A program made the translations under genes and the position numbers. The notes under the pieces were generated by a model. That model ran no database searches and had not been told where the DNA came from. It saw only the letters and a program-made list of their open reading frames with translations. Below, one piece after another: positions 44,887 to 54,352 of a stretch of 64,000 nt of DNA. Within the stretch, counting starts at the first letter, position 1, and every line of letters begins with the position of its first letter. The stretch comes from Anaerobacillus arseniciselenatis. GTDB lineage: Bacteria; Bacillota; Bacilli; Bacillales; Anaerobacillaceae. The stretch covers positions 1 through 64,000 of the forward strand of contig NZ_MLQQ01000003.1 in the NCBI RefSeq assembly GCF_001865995.1, given 5' to 3'.

Positions 44887-46695
44887 ATGAGTATACTATC
44901 GACAACAACGACAGTGAAACGATGTTTATTATTTTTTACTAGTGTGTTACTTCTTAGCGGCTGCTTCAATGCCCAGTCAGCAGATAAAAGAGAGGATGAA
45001 TCAGTGGTGATTGATGTTGAAACTATTGAAGTGGGAAATTGGTTCCAAGGTGTGTCCACGGATCAAGTAGCTTATTCTCCCCACGAGCCAGTAACCTTTA
45101 AACTTTCATACAATGAAGAAGTGGAAAATGGGTATATTATTGTTCAATATAAACACTTAACTGAACTCGTTCATGAGCAGGTGGTAGATTTAAATGGTGA
45201 CGGGGGGGTTACTTGGGAATGGACGCCACCTAATGACGACTTTACTGGTTACATGACGGAAATTTATTTAGTAGATTCTGAAATCATTATCGATCATATG
45301 AATATTGCCGTAGATGTATCTTCTGAATGGACAAAGTTCCCAAGATACGGCTATTTAGCGGATTTTGACGAAATGGATAAGCAAGAGCAGATAGAGGTAA
45401 TGGAAAGGTTAAATCGATTCCATATTAATGGGATTCAATTTTACGACTGGCAAGATAGGCATCATGATCCATTAAGGCTTGAAAATGGAGAACTTGCATC
45501 CCATTGGCAGGATATCGCAAATCGAACCATTTCAAGACAAACGGTGGAAACCTATATAGAACTAGCCCATGAGAGAAATATGAAAGCAATGAATTATAAC
45601 TTGTTATTTGGTGGTAATGAGAATTACGAGGCAGATGGCGTCAACAGAGAATGGGGGTTATTTAAAGACCCAAATCAAGTAGCACAGGATTATCATCCAC
45701 TACCGGATTCTTGGAATTCCGATATATTTTTATTTGATCCGTTTAATGTAGAATGGCAAAATTATATTTTAGGAAAGCAACAGGAAGTATTTGATACTCT
45801 GGCATTTGATGGCTGGCATGTGGATCAGTTGGGTTATCGTGGAACCGTCTGGAACTGGGAAGGAGAAGAAGTGGATCTTGCCAAATCCTATAAAGTGTTT
45901 ATGGATGAGGCAAAAACTTCCCTTGATGTATATTTAGCTTTAAATGCCGTGTCCATGTATGGGGCACAGGAAATTGCCCAATCAAATGTTGACTTTTTGT
46001 ATGTGGAAGCTTGGGATCAAAGGAACTATCAGGACTTAAAAAATATCATAGATATTAATTCTCAGTATAGTAATGGACGTTTAAATACGGTCCTTGCTGC
46101 TTATATGAACTACGATCTTGCTGGGGAAACGAAAGGTGAATTTAATACATCTGGTGTATTATTTACGGATGCAGTTATTTTTGCTTCCGGCGGTGCGCAT
46201 ATAGAGCTAGGGGAGAATATGTTAGGTAGAGAATATTTCCCTAATAAAAACTTATCAATTCCAGATGAATTAGAGGCGAAGCTTATACACTATTATGATT
46301 TTTCCGTTGCCTATCAAAACCTGCTACGCGACAACGTGGCAGAAGTTGAGAAAGGAGTAAAGTCAGATGATGTTACCATCTCTTCATACGGAGAAATTGG
46401 TTCTGTTTGGAATTTTACGAAGCAAAAAGATAATAAAGATATATTGCACTTTATTAACTTTACAGATGTGACTTCCATGGAATGGAAGGATGGCATGGGA
46501 GAACAACCTGCACCTCAATTGAAAGAGGATATTATGGTAAAGGTGACTACCAATCAGAAAGCTCAAAAGGTTTGGTTAGCATCACCGGATTTATACAAAG
46601 GTTCTGCTTTTGAGATTGAATTTGAGCAAGTGGGAAATGAAATAGTATTCACGATGCCATCATTAGAGTATTGGAATATGGTAGTTATTGAATAA
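44887..46695 (+). CDS. GH66 dextranase-like lipoprotein 2
   Basis: 602 residues from ATG at 44887, 6 bases after GGAGG (44876-44880). Signal ending LLSGCFN, then the same architecture as the protein at 36528, with extensive identity: RYGYLADFDEMDKQE, NRFHINGIQFYDWQDRHHDP, FDGWHVDQLG and the acid region YVEAWDQ. The terminal QPAP...VWLASPDLYKGSAF beta domain is also shared. It stands alone between two intergenic gaps after the terminator at 44716, so it has its own promoter. A duplicate enzyme, perhaps with altered product length. Confidence 0.87.
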   Translation: MSILSTTTTVKRCLLFFTSVLLLSGCFNAQSADKREDESVVIDVETIEVGNWFQGVSTDQVAYSPHEPVTFKLSYNEEVENGYIIVQYKHLTELVHEQVVDLNGDGGVTWEWTPPNDDFTGYMTEIYLVDSEIIIDHMNIAVDVSSEWTKFPRYGYLADFDEMDKQEQIEVMERLNRFHINGIQFYDWQDRHHDPLRLENGELASHWQDIANRTISRQTVETYIELAHERNMKAMNYNLLFGGNENYEADGVNREWGLFKDPNQVAQDYHPLPDSWNSDIFLFDPFNVEWQNYILGKQQEVFDTLAFDGWHVDQLGYRGTVWNWEGEEVDLAKSYKVFMDEAKTSLDVYLALNAVSMYGAQEIAQSNVDFLYVEAWDQRNYQDLKNIIDINSQYSNGRLNTVLAAYMNYDLAGETKGEFNTSGVLFTDAVIFASGGAHIELGENMLGREYFPNKNLSIPDELEAKLIHYYDFSVAYQNLLRDNVAEVEKGVKSDDVTISSYGEIGSVWNFTKQKDNKDILHFINFTDVTSMEWKDGMGEQPAPQLKEDIMVKVTTNQKAQKVWLASPDLYKGSAFEIEFEQVGNEIVFTMPSLEYWNMVVIE

Positions 46696-46776
46696 GATAA
46701 GTAGTTATTTTCATACTAATTAGTTAATAAGAAGGAAAGAAATGGCAAAAGGATATTCTGAAAAAGGTGAATAAAT

Positions 46777-47193
46777 ATGGATGAAAAATGGTTAGTTGGT
46801 GTTGGTCGGTTGGTACTAGAAGAGATGACTTCTACAAATACTTTTAGCTATTTAAGAGAATACTACAATAAGCATCAATCGTTAACAGCAAAACATGTTT
46901 TTGATATAGCAAATGAAAAAGACGAAATTGCAACCAATGTAGTAAATACAGTAGCATTAAATTTAGGAGTAGCTTTAGCTAACTTAGCTAATAGTTTAAA
47001 TCCAGAGAAAATTATTATTGGTGGTGGAGTTTCAAAGGCTGGAGATGTATTACTAATACCTTTGAAAGAGCAGTTTTCTCGTTTTGCATTTCCAGCAGTT
47101 TTGGATGGTGTAGAAATGACCATAGCAACACTAGGTAATGATGCAGGTGTAATTGGTGGGGCATGGTTAGCGAAGGAAAATTTTATTAATTAA
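46777..47193 (+). pseudogene. ROK glucokinase with internal deletion
   Basis: 138 codons. The first nine residues (MDEKWLVGV) are the normal start of a ROK glucokinase. The next residues (GRLVLEEM...) belong to its second half, leading to LNLGVALANLANSLNPEKIIIGGGVSKAGDVLL and GNDAGVIGGAWLA at the C-terminus. About 180 codons, including the DxGGT phosphate loop and the zinc motif, are missing in frame. GTTGGT occurs on both sides of the joint (46794-46811), so a slip between short repeats could have removed the interval. Not functional as a kinase. It ends about 140 bases before repeat D. Confidence 0.75.
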
Positions 47194-47335
47194 GTATTGT
47201 TTAATTTCATTAGTTAGAAGTCAGAAGTCAGAAAGAAGTAAACCTTTAGAAGATTATTTATTACGATACTTAATAAAAGCATTACTTTTACTTGTTCAAC
47301 TAATAAAAGAGTAATCGTATTAAAATGAGCTAAAA

Positions 47336-47489
47336 TGCTAACATTTTGCTAACGCAATCCAGTAAAAAATAGTAGAACCTCGTTAAATATGTTACAGACA
47401 GAAATTAGCAAAACCTTGATATACCGCACTCTACGCACATCACGTTAATGATATTACACACTCTCACCTTAGGAGCGGCATGATGTAAT
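47336..47489 (+). repeat. Attachment-site-like repeat, copy D (left arm and core only)
   Basis: TGCTAACATTTTGCTAAC, CGCAATCCAGT, two degenerate GTTAAAGATRTTAC boxes and the segment ACACTCTCACCTTAGG match copies A and B up to GCGGCATGATGTAAT (47475-47489). After that the sequence is unrelated: no TTGATATATAAGGG and no second GCTAAC pair. This is what an island-chromosome junction should look like, with the right side being old chromosome. Confidence 0.7.
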
Positions 47490-48075
47490 TCATGCTCCTT
47501 GAATCCTTTGGGATCAATGGTTTAGAAGCTTGATGACTCAATGAGTCACATGAGACGATAAAAAATTTAGAGGTTTTGCATGAGTTGAGAAAACTTTTGC
47601 GAAGCCTCTTTTTTCTTTGTTTGGTTACAGAACTTCCCGAACGTGAAAGTCCATCTCCCACAGATGTGGGAGTAACAGGTGGCGATCAATGCAATATTAT
47701 TGAAATAAGATAGACAATCCACATAAATTTCTAAAATTAATCCTAGCCCCACAATTTTATATAAATTATTGTATACTTGAATAAGAACAAGAATTATAAA
47801 AGCTTTGTAAAAGGTAAATAGTGAGCAAGAAATAGCCGCTAAGGTGGTTTGGATTATAGAAGCATGTCGATAATGAACATAAGGGCTACCGAAAACATAT
47901 TAAGAATTAATTTATTTTTTAAGCAACGTATTACATACATAAGTATCTTAAACTCTTTTTATATAAGGAATTTAAATCAAAAAAGGATGAAAAATAAACT
48001 TTTTTAACATCAAGACAAGACAACAGTGGAACGCCACATAATAAAAAAATAATGTAGAATTGGAGACGGACTTAT
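47490..48075 (+). other. Intergenic region between island border and RNase J
   Basis: An imperfect GAGG...CCTC terminator-like hairpin (about 47570-47614) comes first, then a CTCCCACAGATGTGGGAG hairpin (47656-47673). The remaining 400 bases hold no gene or clear promoter that I can see. A GGAG ribosome site at 48061 serves the RNase J start. Confidence 0.45.
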
Positions 48076-49740
48076 ATGAATGTGAAAAATCATCAAGTAG
48101 CCGTATTTGCCCTAGGAGGAATGGGTGAAATCGGGAAAAATATGTACGCTGTACAATTTCAAGACGAGATTATTATTATTGATGCCGGATTAAAATTTCC
48201 GGAAAATGAATTATTAGGAATTGACTTAGTTATTCCTGATTATACGTATTTAGTGAGGAATGTAGATAAAATTAAAGGGCTATTCATCACTCATGGTCAC
48301 TTGGATCATATTGGCGGTATTCCATATCTATTACGCCAAATTAACATCCCTATTTACGGGGGAAAGTTAGCATTAGGATTAATCCGTAATCAGTTAGAGG
48401 AACATGGCTTATTACGCAAAGCGGAGTTAAGAGAAATTAACGAAGATGGGATCGTGAAATTTCAAAAGACATCTATTTCATTTTTTAGTACGACACATAG
48501 TATTCCTGATTCTTACGGTATCGTTGTAAATACACCAGCTGGTAATATTGTCCACACTGGTGATTTTAAATTTGACTTTACACCTGTTGGAGCTCCAGCA
48601 AATTTGTCTAAAATGGCTAAAATTGGAGAAGAAGGAGTTCTTTGCTTACTATCGGATAGTACAAACAGTGAAATACCAGGATTTACAATGTCTGAACGAA
48701 AAGTTGGAGATAGCATAAACCAGATTTTTCAGTCTGTTGAAGGAAGAATTATTTTCGCCACGTTTGCATCCAATATTTACCGACTGCAGCAAGCTGTAGA
48801 AGCGGCGGTTAAATACGGCAGAAAAGTTGCGGTTTTCGGTCGAAGTATGGAAACAGCTGTAAATTTAGCTATGGAGTTAGGATATATAAATGCACCGAAG
48901 AATACATTCGTTGATTCCTCAGAGATGAATAAAATCCCTAGTGATCAATTAGTCATTCTATGTACCGGAAGTCAAGGAGAACCTATGGCAGCTCTTTCAC
49001 GTATTGCCCATGGGAGACATCGCCAAATTCAAATTATTCCTGGGGACACAGTAGTATTTTCTGCCTCACCAATTCCGGGTAATGCGTTAAGCGTAAACAA
49101 AATAATTGATCAATTGCATCGCGTGGGAGCGGAGGTTATCCACGGGCCATTAAATGATATTCATACATCAGGGCATGGTGGACAAGAAGAACAAAAGCTT
49201 ATGCTTCGCTTAATAAAACCGAAGTATTTCCTGCCAATCCATGGGGAATATCGTATGTTAAAACAACATGTTAAATTAGCGAACGAGTGTGGAGTTTTAG
49301 AGCAAAACTGTTTTATTATGGAAAACGGTCAAATTTTAGCAATGGATAAAAGTGAAGGAGGTCTTGCAGGGAAAATTCCATCTGGCGCAGTATATATAGA
49401 TGGAAGTGGTATTGGAGATATCGGGAACATTGTTATAAGAGACCGCAGGATTCTTTCGGAAGATGGACTTGTTGTAGTTGCTGTCACTATAAACATGAAA
49501 GAGTTTAAGGTGATGACTGGACCCGATATCATCTCTCGAGGCTTCATCTACATGCGAGAATCCGGAGATTTAATTAAAGAAGCTCAAGGAATGGTTTCTA
49601 ATCATCTGAATGGATTAATGGAAAATAAAACAACACAGTGGTCTGAAATTAAAAGTGAAATATCAGGTCTCCTCGGACCATTTTTATATGAAAAAACAAA
49701 GCGTAAGCCAATGATTCTCCCTATTATTATGGAAATTTAA
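48076..49740 (+). CDS. rnjA: Ribonuclease J (RNase J1-type)
   Basis: 554 residues, the normal RNase J1 length, from ATG behind TTGGAG. Metallo-beta-lactamase motifs H73-x-H75-x-D77-H78 ([10 protein letters not shown]), then the beta-CASP domain ([58 protein letters not shown]), then [32 protein letters not shown]. The C-terminal domain ends [11 protein letters not shown]. It degrades and matures RNA both as an endonuclease and 5' exonuclease with two active-site metals. RNase J1 usually has Glu where Leu76 stands, but the metal ligands are intact. The usual rnjA neighbour is absent, so it may be a second copy beside the island. Confidence 0.9.
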   Translation: MNVKNHQVAVFALGGMGEIGKNMYAVQFQDEIIIIDAGLKFPENELLGIDLVIPDYTYLVRNVDKIKGLFITHGHLDHIGGIPYLLRQINIPIYGGKLALGLIRNQLEEHGLLRKAELREINEDGIVKFQKTSISFFSTTHSIPDSYGIVVNTPAGNIVHTGDFKFDFTPVGAPANLSKMAKIGEEGVLCLLSDSTNSEIPGFTMSERKVGDSINQIFQSVEGRIIFATFASNIYRLQQAVEAAVKYGRKVAVFGRSMETAVNLAMELGYINAPKNTFVDSSEMNKIPSDQLVILCTGSQGEPMAALSRIAHGRHRQIQIIPGDTVVFSASPIPGNALSVNKIIDQLHRVGAEVIHGPLNDIHTSGHGGQEEQKLMLRLIKPKYFLPIHGEYRMLKQHVKLANECGVLEQNCFIMENGQILAMDKSEGGLAGKIPSGAVYIDGSGIGDIGNIVIRDRRILSEDGLVVVAVTINMKEFKVMTGPDIISRGFIYMRESGDLIKEAQGMVSNHLNGLMENKTTQWSEIKSEISGLLGPFLYEKTKRKPMILPIIMEI

Positions 49741-49785
49741 ATTATATAAAGAGGTTGTCGCAAAACAAAGTACCGACACTAAAAT

Positions 49786-49910
49786 AAGAGGGTGGGACAA
49801 AAGTGTCTGACACCACGCGGATCCTACTAAATATAGACGTAAAGATTTATCATATGTCTATATTCGGTGTCTAGCGGTGTCTGACACTTTGTTTTGTCCC
49901 ATCCTCTTTT
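49786..49910. repeat. Palindromic repeat with GTGTCTGACAC arms
   Basis: Left arm AAGAGGGTGGGACAAAAGTGTCTGACACC and an imperfect matching right arm (49876-49908) enclose an inner ATAGAC...GTCTAT stem. It separates RNase J from the convergent lipoprotein gene and could stop transcription from both sides. It also supplies the last codons of the lipoprotein gene. Confidence 0.7.
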
Positions 49911-50450
49911 AAGTACTACATTATAAACTAAGCATATTTCTATTTCAATGACTTCGACAGGTTCTCCGCCATCAGCTGGTGTAAAATAATACACGCCCAT
50001 AGTTACAGCTTTATTTCCTTCAATTAAAACCCCTTCATTTTCCCATTGTACATCTGTCCAAGGTGCAATAGCAAAACCACTATCCTCAGAAATATCTCCA
50101 CCTATGAAATAAGACATTGCACTCTCAAAGGTACCGCGATGACGCTCTTCTAAAGCTAAAGTTGGTTTGAAAAGAACATCGCTCATATCATAACCATAGA
50201 AATGTTCGATATGTTCAGTAGCGGCAGCTTCATAGTCGCCACCCTCGCTGTATACATTTCCGATATTTACAATTCCTTCACCCCAGCTTGTTTGAAAATC
50301 CAAAACTTCCTGCTCTGTAATTACATGCGTTGCTTCAGCAGATCCTGCTTCTGCTTCCGGCTCACTAGAAGTAGAGTCCGAACAAGCTACTAACGTCATT
50401 GCTAAAAAAGTAGCCCCTAAAATTGATGAAATCCCCTTAAATTTTTTCAA
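49827..50450 (-). CDS. Lipoprotein, C-terminus replaced by repeat sequence
   Basis: 207 codons on the minus strand. The signal ends LVACSDS (Cys23). The mature part (EQEVLDFQTSWGEGIVNIGNVYSEGGDYEAAATEHIEHFYGYD ... MGVYYFTPADGGEPVEVIEIEICL) resembles small SnoaL/NTF2-like secreted proteins common in halophiles and Bacillaceae, function unknown. After about residue 170 the sequence (VLKRGWDKTKCQTPLDTEYRH...) is encoded by the palindromic repeat and is clearly not part of the family, so the 3' end has been lost or overwritten. Divergent from the XRE regulator at 50655. Possibly still secreted, but folding is doubtful. Confidence 0.7.
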   Translation of the reverse strand: MKKFKGISSILGATFLAMTLVACSDSTSSEPEAEAGSAEATHVITEQEVLDFQTSWGEGIVNIGNVYSEGGDYEAAATEHIEHFYGYDMSDVLFKPTLALEERHRGTFESAMSYFIGGDISEDSGFAIAPWTDVQWENEGVLIEGNKAVTMGVYYFTPADGGEPVEVIEIEICLVYNVVLKRGWDKTKCQTPLDTEYRHMINLYVYI

Positions 50451-50584
50451 ATTTTAACACCCCTTAAAAATTTTGTAAATATTGTTTTTTTTTTACAACA
50501 ACGTCTATAAGTATAGTTAACCCCATGTTTACAGTCAATAGTTTTTTATCTAAATGTTAACTTATCTACCTAAATAACTCATAG

Positions 50585-50613
50585 TTAAATAGTTTTTACT
50601 AAAATGGTATAAT
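50585..50613 (+). promoter_or_regulatory. Promoter of the XRE regulator
   Basis: TATAAT (50608-50613) with TTAAAT 17 bases upstream. GTTAAC-type repeats across 50518-50565 are candidate operators between the divergent genes. Confidence 0.45.
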
Positions 50614-50654
50614 AAACTAAATGTACACAATTTTAATAAGGAGGAAAGCTATTC

Positions 50655-51029
50655 ATGCCTGACTTTAAATCAAGGTTTAAACGTTTAAGAAAACAAAACA
50701 AATTAACCCAACAAGAAGTAGGAGATATAATTCGGGTTTCAAAGGTCGCAGTCTCGGGTTATGAAAACGGCAATCGTTCGCCAGAAACTGAGACACTGAA
50801 AAGAATTGCTACCATGTTTAATGTATCAATTGATTATTTAGTAGGGTATTCGAATATTCCTAGCCATGGCGATGATAAAAATTCCGATGCTTATTATCTA
50901 ATTTCTGATATAGGACTACTACAAGGAAAGTACAAACTCATTATTGAGGATGAAATCGTAGACGAGGAGTTACTAAAAGAAACACTTGATTTTATAAAAG
51001 CTAAAAGAATAATGAAAAATATGCGTTAA
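50655..51029 (+). CDS. XRE-family transcriptional regulator
   Basis: 124 residues behind AAGGAGGAAAG. An N-terminal Cro/C1 helix-turn-helix (FKRLRKQNKLTQQEVGDIIRVSKVAVSGYENGNRSPETETLKRIATMFNVSIDYLVGYS) fills residues 8-66, followed by an acidic helical tail probably used for dimerisation. It is divergent from the lipoprotein gene and may control it or itself through the GTTAAC repeats between them. It resembles phage-type or SinR/SlrR-like regulators in size, but no specific orthologue is recognised. Confidence 0.88.
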   Translation: MPDFKSRFKRLRKQNKLTQQEVGDIIRVSKVAVSGYENGNRSPETETLKRIATMFNVSIDYLVGYSNIPSHGDDKNSDAYYLISDIGLLQGKYKLIIEDEIVDEELLKETLDFIKAKRIMKNMR

Positions 51030-51512
51030 TATATTCTAAAAATTATTTTTACTATAAATTCTTTTGTTATTAAATTTAAAAAAGTTACAGTGATGTTCTA
51101 GTTTTGAATGCATTTAAGGACGAGGGGACATCGTTTAGTTTATAGCTAAAGTGCTCGAATTTTGTCGAATTATTAGCTATTGACTAAATAAGAAGTATAT
51201 GAAATTATAATTATAGACAACCACAGTTAGTCCCCCGGATCTTACTCACATTTATAAATCCACTTAAAAACTTCAGAAATAGATAAATACACCCTTACTT
51301 TATAAATAACTTCGCAACTTCGATGGAACCCACCTTAATACCTTTTTCTCTTCCAAACGCTTTTGATAAAAATTTTTATATAAAAACAAAACTTGAAAGG
51401 AGTGGTAATACAAGGAAGTTATTTTTTTACTACTCGAGTGAATTTCATTAACTCTAGGCTGATTAAATTATTTCTTGATCTACAAATGTAAAAATTTGAA
51501 GGAGGAATTTTA
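51030..51512. other. Intergenic region, nothing firm recognised
   Basis: About 480 bases of AT-rich sequence after the XRE gene. No frame with a ribosome site other than that of the next gene (AAGGAGG at 51500) and no clear terminator or promoter. Confidence 0.4.
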
Positions 51513-51842
51513 ATGGGACACGATATTTCAGGAGTTAATAAAGTAGGAAAAGAAATTGCTTATGCACGTTTTAGTATGGGGAATTATAATGCTACCATTT
51601 TATACAGTGTACTTGATGCTGACGAATACTACGCAGGTGTTAGCGGATCAGGCGGCAGTTCAACTTTCTCAATACAACAAATGGAAAAGGCATTGAATAC
51701 TTTCAATCAATTATATAATAATGAGGATTCTATGTCAGAAAATGATTTCTTAACTTGGGATAAAAAACAAATCGTAGAATTTCTACAAAATTGCTTAGCA
51801 ACAGCAAAAGAAGAAGGGAGTGTACGAGTTTATTTTGGCTAG
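51513..51842 (+). CDS. Small conserved-looking protein of unknown function (109 aa)
   Basis: ATG is 6 bases after GAAGGAGG. The product is soluble and acidic, with no signal peptide: an N-terminal part rich in Gly/Tyr (GKEIAYARFSMGNYNATILYSVLDADEYYAGVSGSGGSS) and a helical C-terminal part (DFLTWDKKQIVEFLQNCLATAKEEGSVRVYFG). The codon pattern, ribosome site and a terminator 11 bases downstream support a real gene. I recognise no family. Single-gene transcript by its surroundings. Confidence 0.7.
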   Translation: MGHDISGVNKVGKEIAYARFSMGNYNATILYSVLDADEYYAGVSGSGGSSTFSIQQMEKALNTFNQLYNNEDSMSENDFLTWDKKQIVEFLQNCLATAKEEGSVRVYFG

Positions 51843-51852
51843 TTGTTTTTTT

Positions 51853-51898
51853 GAGGCTTCTCAAAGGTTGATAAAACTTTTGGGAAGCTTCTTTTTTT
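51853..51898 (+). terminator. Terminator of the 109-residue gene
   Basis: GAGGCTTCTCAAAGGTT / AACTTTTGGGAAGCTTC stem, then seven T residues. Confidence 0.75.
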
Positions 51899-51954
51899 AT
51901 TGTCTAGGTAACTATAAAAGGCAAATCATTTGTGCATAACATTTTAACACGAAA

Positions 51955-52115
51955 GTTGTCTAGCTTTAGAACTTAGCTTCTCAAGCGTTTCGGTCCATCA
52001 AGATTAGCCTATTCGCGAGGGAGGATCGAAGAGAAGACAATACGTTGCTGGCCCTCCAACGCTTGTCGAAGCTTACCGAAGCGGCTTGCGCTTTACTTGT
52101 TTCTTCGATGATCTG
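51955..52115. repeat. Bacillaceae-type intergenic repeat (bcr-like), degenerate
   Basis: Contains TAGCTTTAGAACTTAGC at the start and ACGCTTGTCGAAGC...GCGGCTTGCGCTTTAC at the end. The sequence is richer in GC than its surroundings, a pattern seen in dispersed non-coding repeats of Bacillaceae. Recognition is from memory of the pattern; no second copy is in the window. Confidence 0.45.
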
Positions 52116-52158
52116 TTTTGTATCGTGCAAAAAGTATGTAAAAGAATATAGGCGCCGG

Positions 52159-52187
52159 TTTACAAAAAAAATATCCTATGTTATTAT
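52159..52187 (+). promoter_or_regulatory. Promoter of the choline dehydrogenase gene
   Basis: TTTACA (52159-52164), 17 bases, TATTAT (52182-52187). The start codon lies about 360 bases downstream, leaving a long leader containing a GTGTCTC / GAGACATC hairpin (52273-52297). Confidence 0.7.
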
Positions 52188-52199
52188 TTAAAATATTAA

Positions 52200-52222
52200 A
52201 AACGTTAAATAAAAATTTAACA
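52200..52222. promoter_or_regulatory. Probable GbsR operator 1
   Basis: AACGTTAAATAAAAATTTAACA sits just downstream of the -10 box and is shared with the opuAC, gbsA and (partly) gbsR promoters, so repression by GbsR is expected. Confidence 0.65.
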
Positions 52223-52553
52223 AAATTAATAAAAGGTAAAATATAAACTCAACAGGGAAATGGATTGAGGTGTGTCTCGGAAAAATGAAGAGACATCAAC
52301 TGTATTCTGCAGAGGTCTTTTGGGGTAGATATAATAATGTTCTCGTTTTGACAAGAGTTAGAAAAATCTAGATTGGAAGAGTACATAGAAACAAAACATA
52401 GTTATCGTAACCCCAACCCTGAGTCGGTTTTAGCAAGTTGTAAAAAAACTATCAAACTATTGATTGTAGTGGCGAAAATGACGAATTATGAAATTCATTG
52501 AATATAGTTTTAATCACTTCATTGAATTCTCAACATCCAAGGAGGTCTGTAAG

Positions 52554-54239
52554 ATGAAGAAAACATATGACTTTGTTGTAATTGGTGGCGGTAGTGCCGG
52601 TTCTGTACTCGGCAACCGTCTAAGTGAAGATGGAACACGTAGTGTCCTTGTTCTAGAAGCAGGGCGTAGTGATTTTTCATGGGATTTATTGATTCAAATG
52701 CCGGCAGCTTTGCCGTTTCCTGCCGGGAAACCGTTCTACGACTGGAGATACGAATCTGACCCTGAACCTTATATGAATGGGCGACGTGTCAAACATGCCC
52801 GGGGCAAGGTGCTCGGCGGTTCGAGCTCAATCAACGGCATGATTTATCAACGCGGCAATCCATTGGATTATGAACGTTGGGGAGCAGACCCAGGTATGGA
52901 AACGTGGGACTTTGCGCACTGTCTCCCGTATTTCAAACGCCTGGAAAATGCTTTAGGCTCAGATCCAGAGGATGAACTTCGTGGCCACGATGGTCCTCTT
53001 AAATTAGAACGCGGACCAGCAAAAAATCCTTTATTCCAGGCCTTCTTTAACGCAGCAGTCGAAGCTGGATACTCACGAACCCCTGATGTAAACGGTTTTC
53101 GCCAAGAGGGATTCGGCCCGTTTGATAAGCATGTGTACAAAGGAAGACGTTTGTCAGCCTCACGTGCATATCTGCATCCGGCTATGAAACGTGAGAACCT
53201 CACTGTGAAAACACGTGCTTTCGTTACAAGTATCGATTTCAATGGTAACCGAGCTAAAGGTGTGACATATCAACGAAACGGGAAAACTCACCAAGTTAAT
53301 GCAGGTGAAGTTATACTCGCTGGTGGTGCAATCAATACACCGCAGCTACTTCAACTGTCAGGTGTGGGTGATGCGGAGCACTTGCGCTCACTTGGCATCG
53401 AACCGGTAGTTGATCTTCCTGGTGTAGGTGAAAACCTTCAGGATCATCTTGAAACTTATATTCAATACTCTTGTCCAAAACCGGTTTCAGAACAGCCTAA
53501 CTTAAATAAACTTCGTATGCCGTGGATTGGTTTACAGTGGTTGCTCGGTCGCAAAGGTCCAGCAGCAACCAACCATTTCGAAGGTGGAGGATTTGTTCGT
53601 TCGAACGAGGACGTCGACTATCCTAATTTAATGTTCCATTTCCTACCAGTAGCGGTTCGGTATGACGGACAGAAAGCGGACACTGCTCACGGCTTCCAGG
53701 TACACGTCGGACCTATGTACTCGGATGCTCGAGGGACATTAAAGATTCGTTCGAAAAACCCTAAAGAATATCCGAGCATGGTCTACAACTATCTCTCGAC
53801 CGAACAGGACCGACGTGAGTGGGTTGAAGCGGTAAAAATTTCAAGAGAAATTATGTCCCAGTCAGCGATGGCACCTTACAATTCAGGAGAAATTTCACCT
53901 GGTCCTTCTGTTCAAACGGATGAGGAGATTTTGGATTGGGTGGCGAAAGATGCCGAGACTGCACTTCATCCGTCGTGTACGGCAAAAATGGGGCCAGCTT
54001 CAGATCCTATGTCTGTCGTAGACCCGCAAACGATGAAGGTCCACGGGATCGACAATGTACGAGTGGTCGATGCATCTGCTATGCCTTACGTAACTAACGG
54101 AAATATCCATGCACCAGTGTTGATGCTGGCGGAAAAGGCGGCAGACTTAATCCTTGGGCGTAAACCGTTGGAGCCTATTGAGGCCGACTTCTACCGTCAT
54201 GGAGTACATCCAGCCGACGCAGGTACAGTAAAAGCTTAA
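52554..54239 (+). CDS. betA: GMC-family choline dehydrogenase
   Basis: 561 residues from ATG at 52554, 8 bases after AAGGAGG; the longer frame from 52488 has none. FAD-binding [16 protein letters not shown] (residues 7-22), GMC signature [21 protein letters not shown], second signature [16 protein letters not shown], and the active-site region [11 protein letters not shown] with NGNIHAP near the end. It oxidises choline to betaine aldehyde, which the GbsA-type enzyme at 56427 turns into glycine betaine. B. subtilis uses an unrelated iron alcohol dehydrogenase (GbsB) here. Base composition is visibly richer in GC than its neighbours, suggesting transfer. Other GMC alcohol oxidases cannot be fully excluded. 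Confidence 0.85.
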   Translation: MKKTYDFVVIGGGSAGSVLGNRLSEDGTRSVLVLEAGRSDFSWDLLIQMPAALPFPAGKPFYDWRYESDPEPYMNGRRVKHARGKVLGGSSSINGMIYQRGNPLDYERWGADPGMETWDFAHCLPYFKRLENALGSDPEDELRGHDGPLKLERGPAKNPLFQAFFNAAVEAGYSRTPDVNGFRQEGFGPFDKHVYKGRRLSASRAYLHPAMKRENLTVKTRAFVTSIDFNGNRAKGVTYQRNGKTHQVNAGEVILAGGAINTPQLLQLSGVGDAEHLRSLGIEPVVDLPGVGENLQDHLETYIQYSCPKPVSEQPNLNKLRMPWIGLQWLLGRKGPAATNHFEGGGFVRSNEDVDYPNLMFHFLPVAVRYDGQKADTAHGFQVHVGPMYSDARGTLKIRSKNPKEYPSMVYNYLSTEQDRREWVEAVKISREIMSQSAMAPYNSGEISPGPSVQTDEEILDWVAKDAETALHPSCTAKMGPASDPMSVVDPQTMKVHGIDNVRVVDASAMPYVTNGNIHAPVLMLAEKAADLILGRKPLEPIEADFYRHGVHPADAGTVKA

Positions 54240-54282
54240 GTTATATACGTTATTATAAGAAGGCCCTTTACACAAAAAGAAA

Positions 54283-54325
54283 AGGTTGTCCCCAAAGTGT
54301 GAGACACTTTGGGGGCAACCTCTCT
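54283..54325. terminator. Bidirectional terminator between betA and the betaine-binding gene
   Basis: Near-perfect 18-bp stem AGGTTGTCCCCAAAGTGT / ACACTTTGGGGGCAACCT with a GAG loop between convergent genes. Confidence 0.85.
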
Positions 54326-54352
54326 ATTATTTCTCTAAACTATTAATCTACT

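Noticed and set aside
47210-47240. AGAAGTCAGAAGTC tandem motif
   Set aside because: Two short copies only; common simple sequence in Bacillaceae intergenic DNA.
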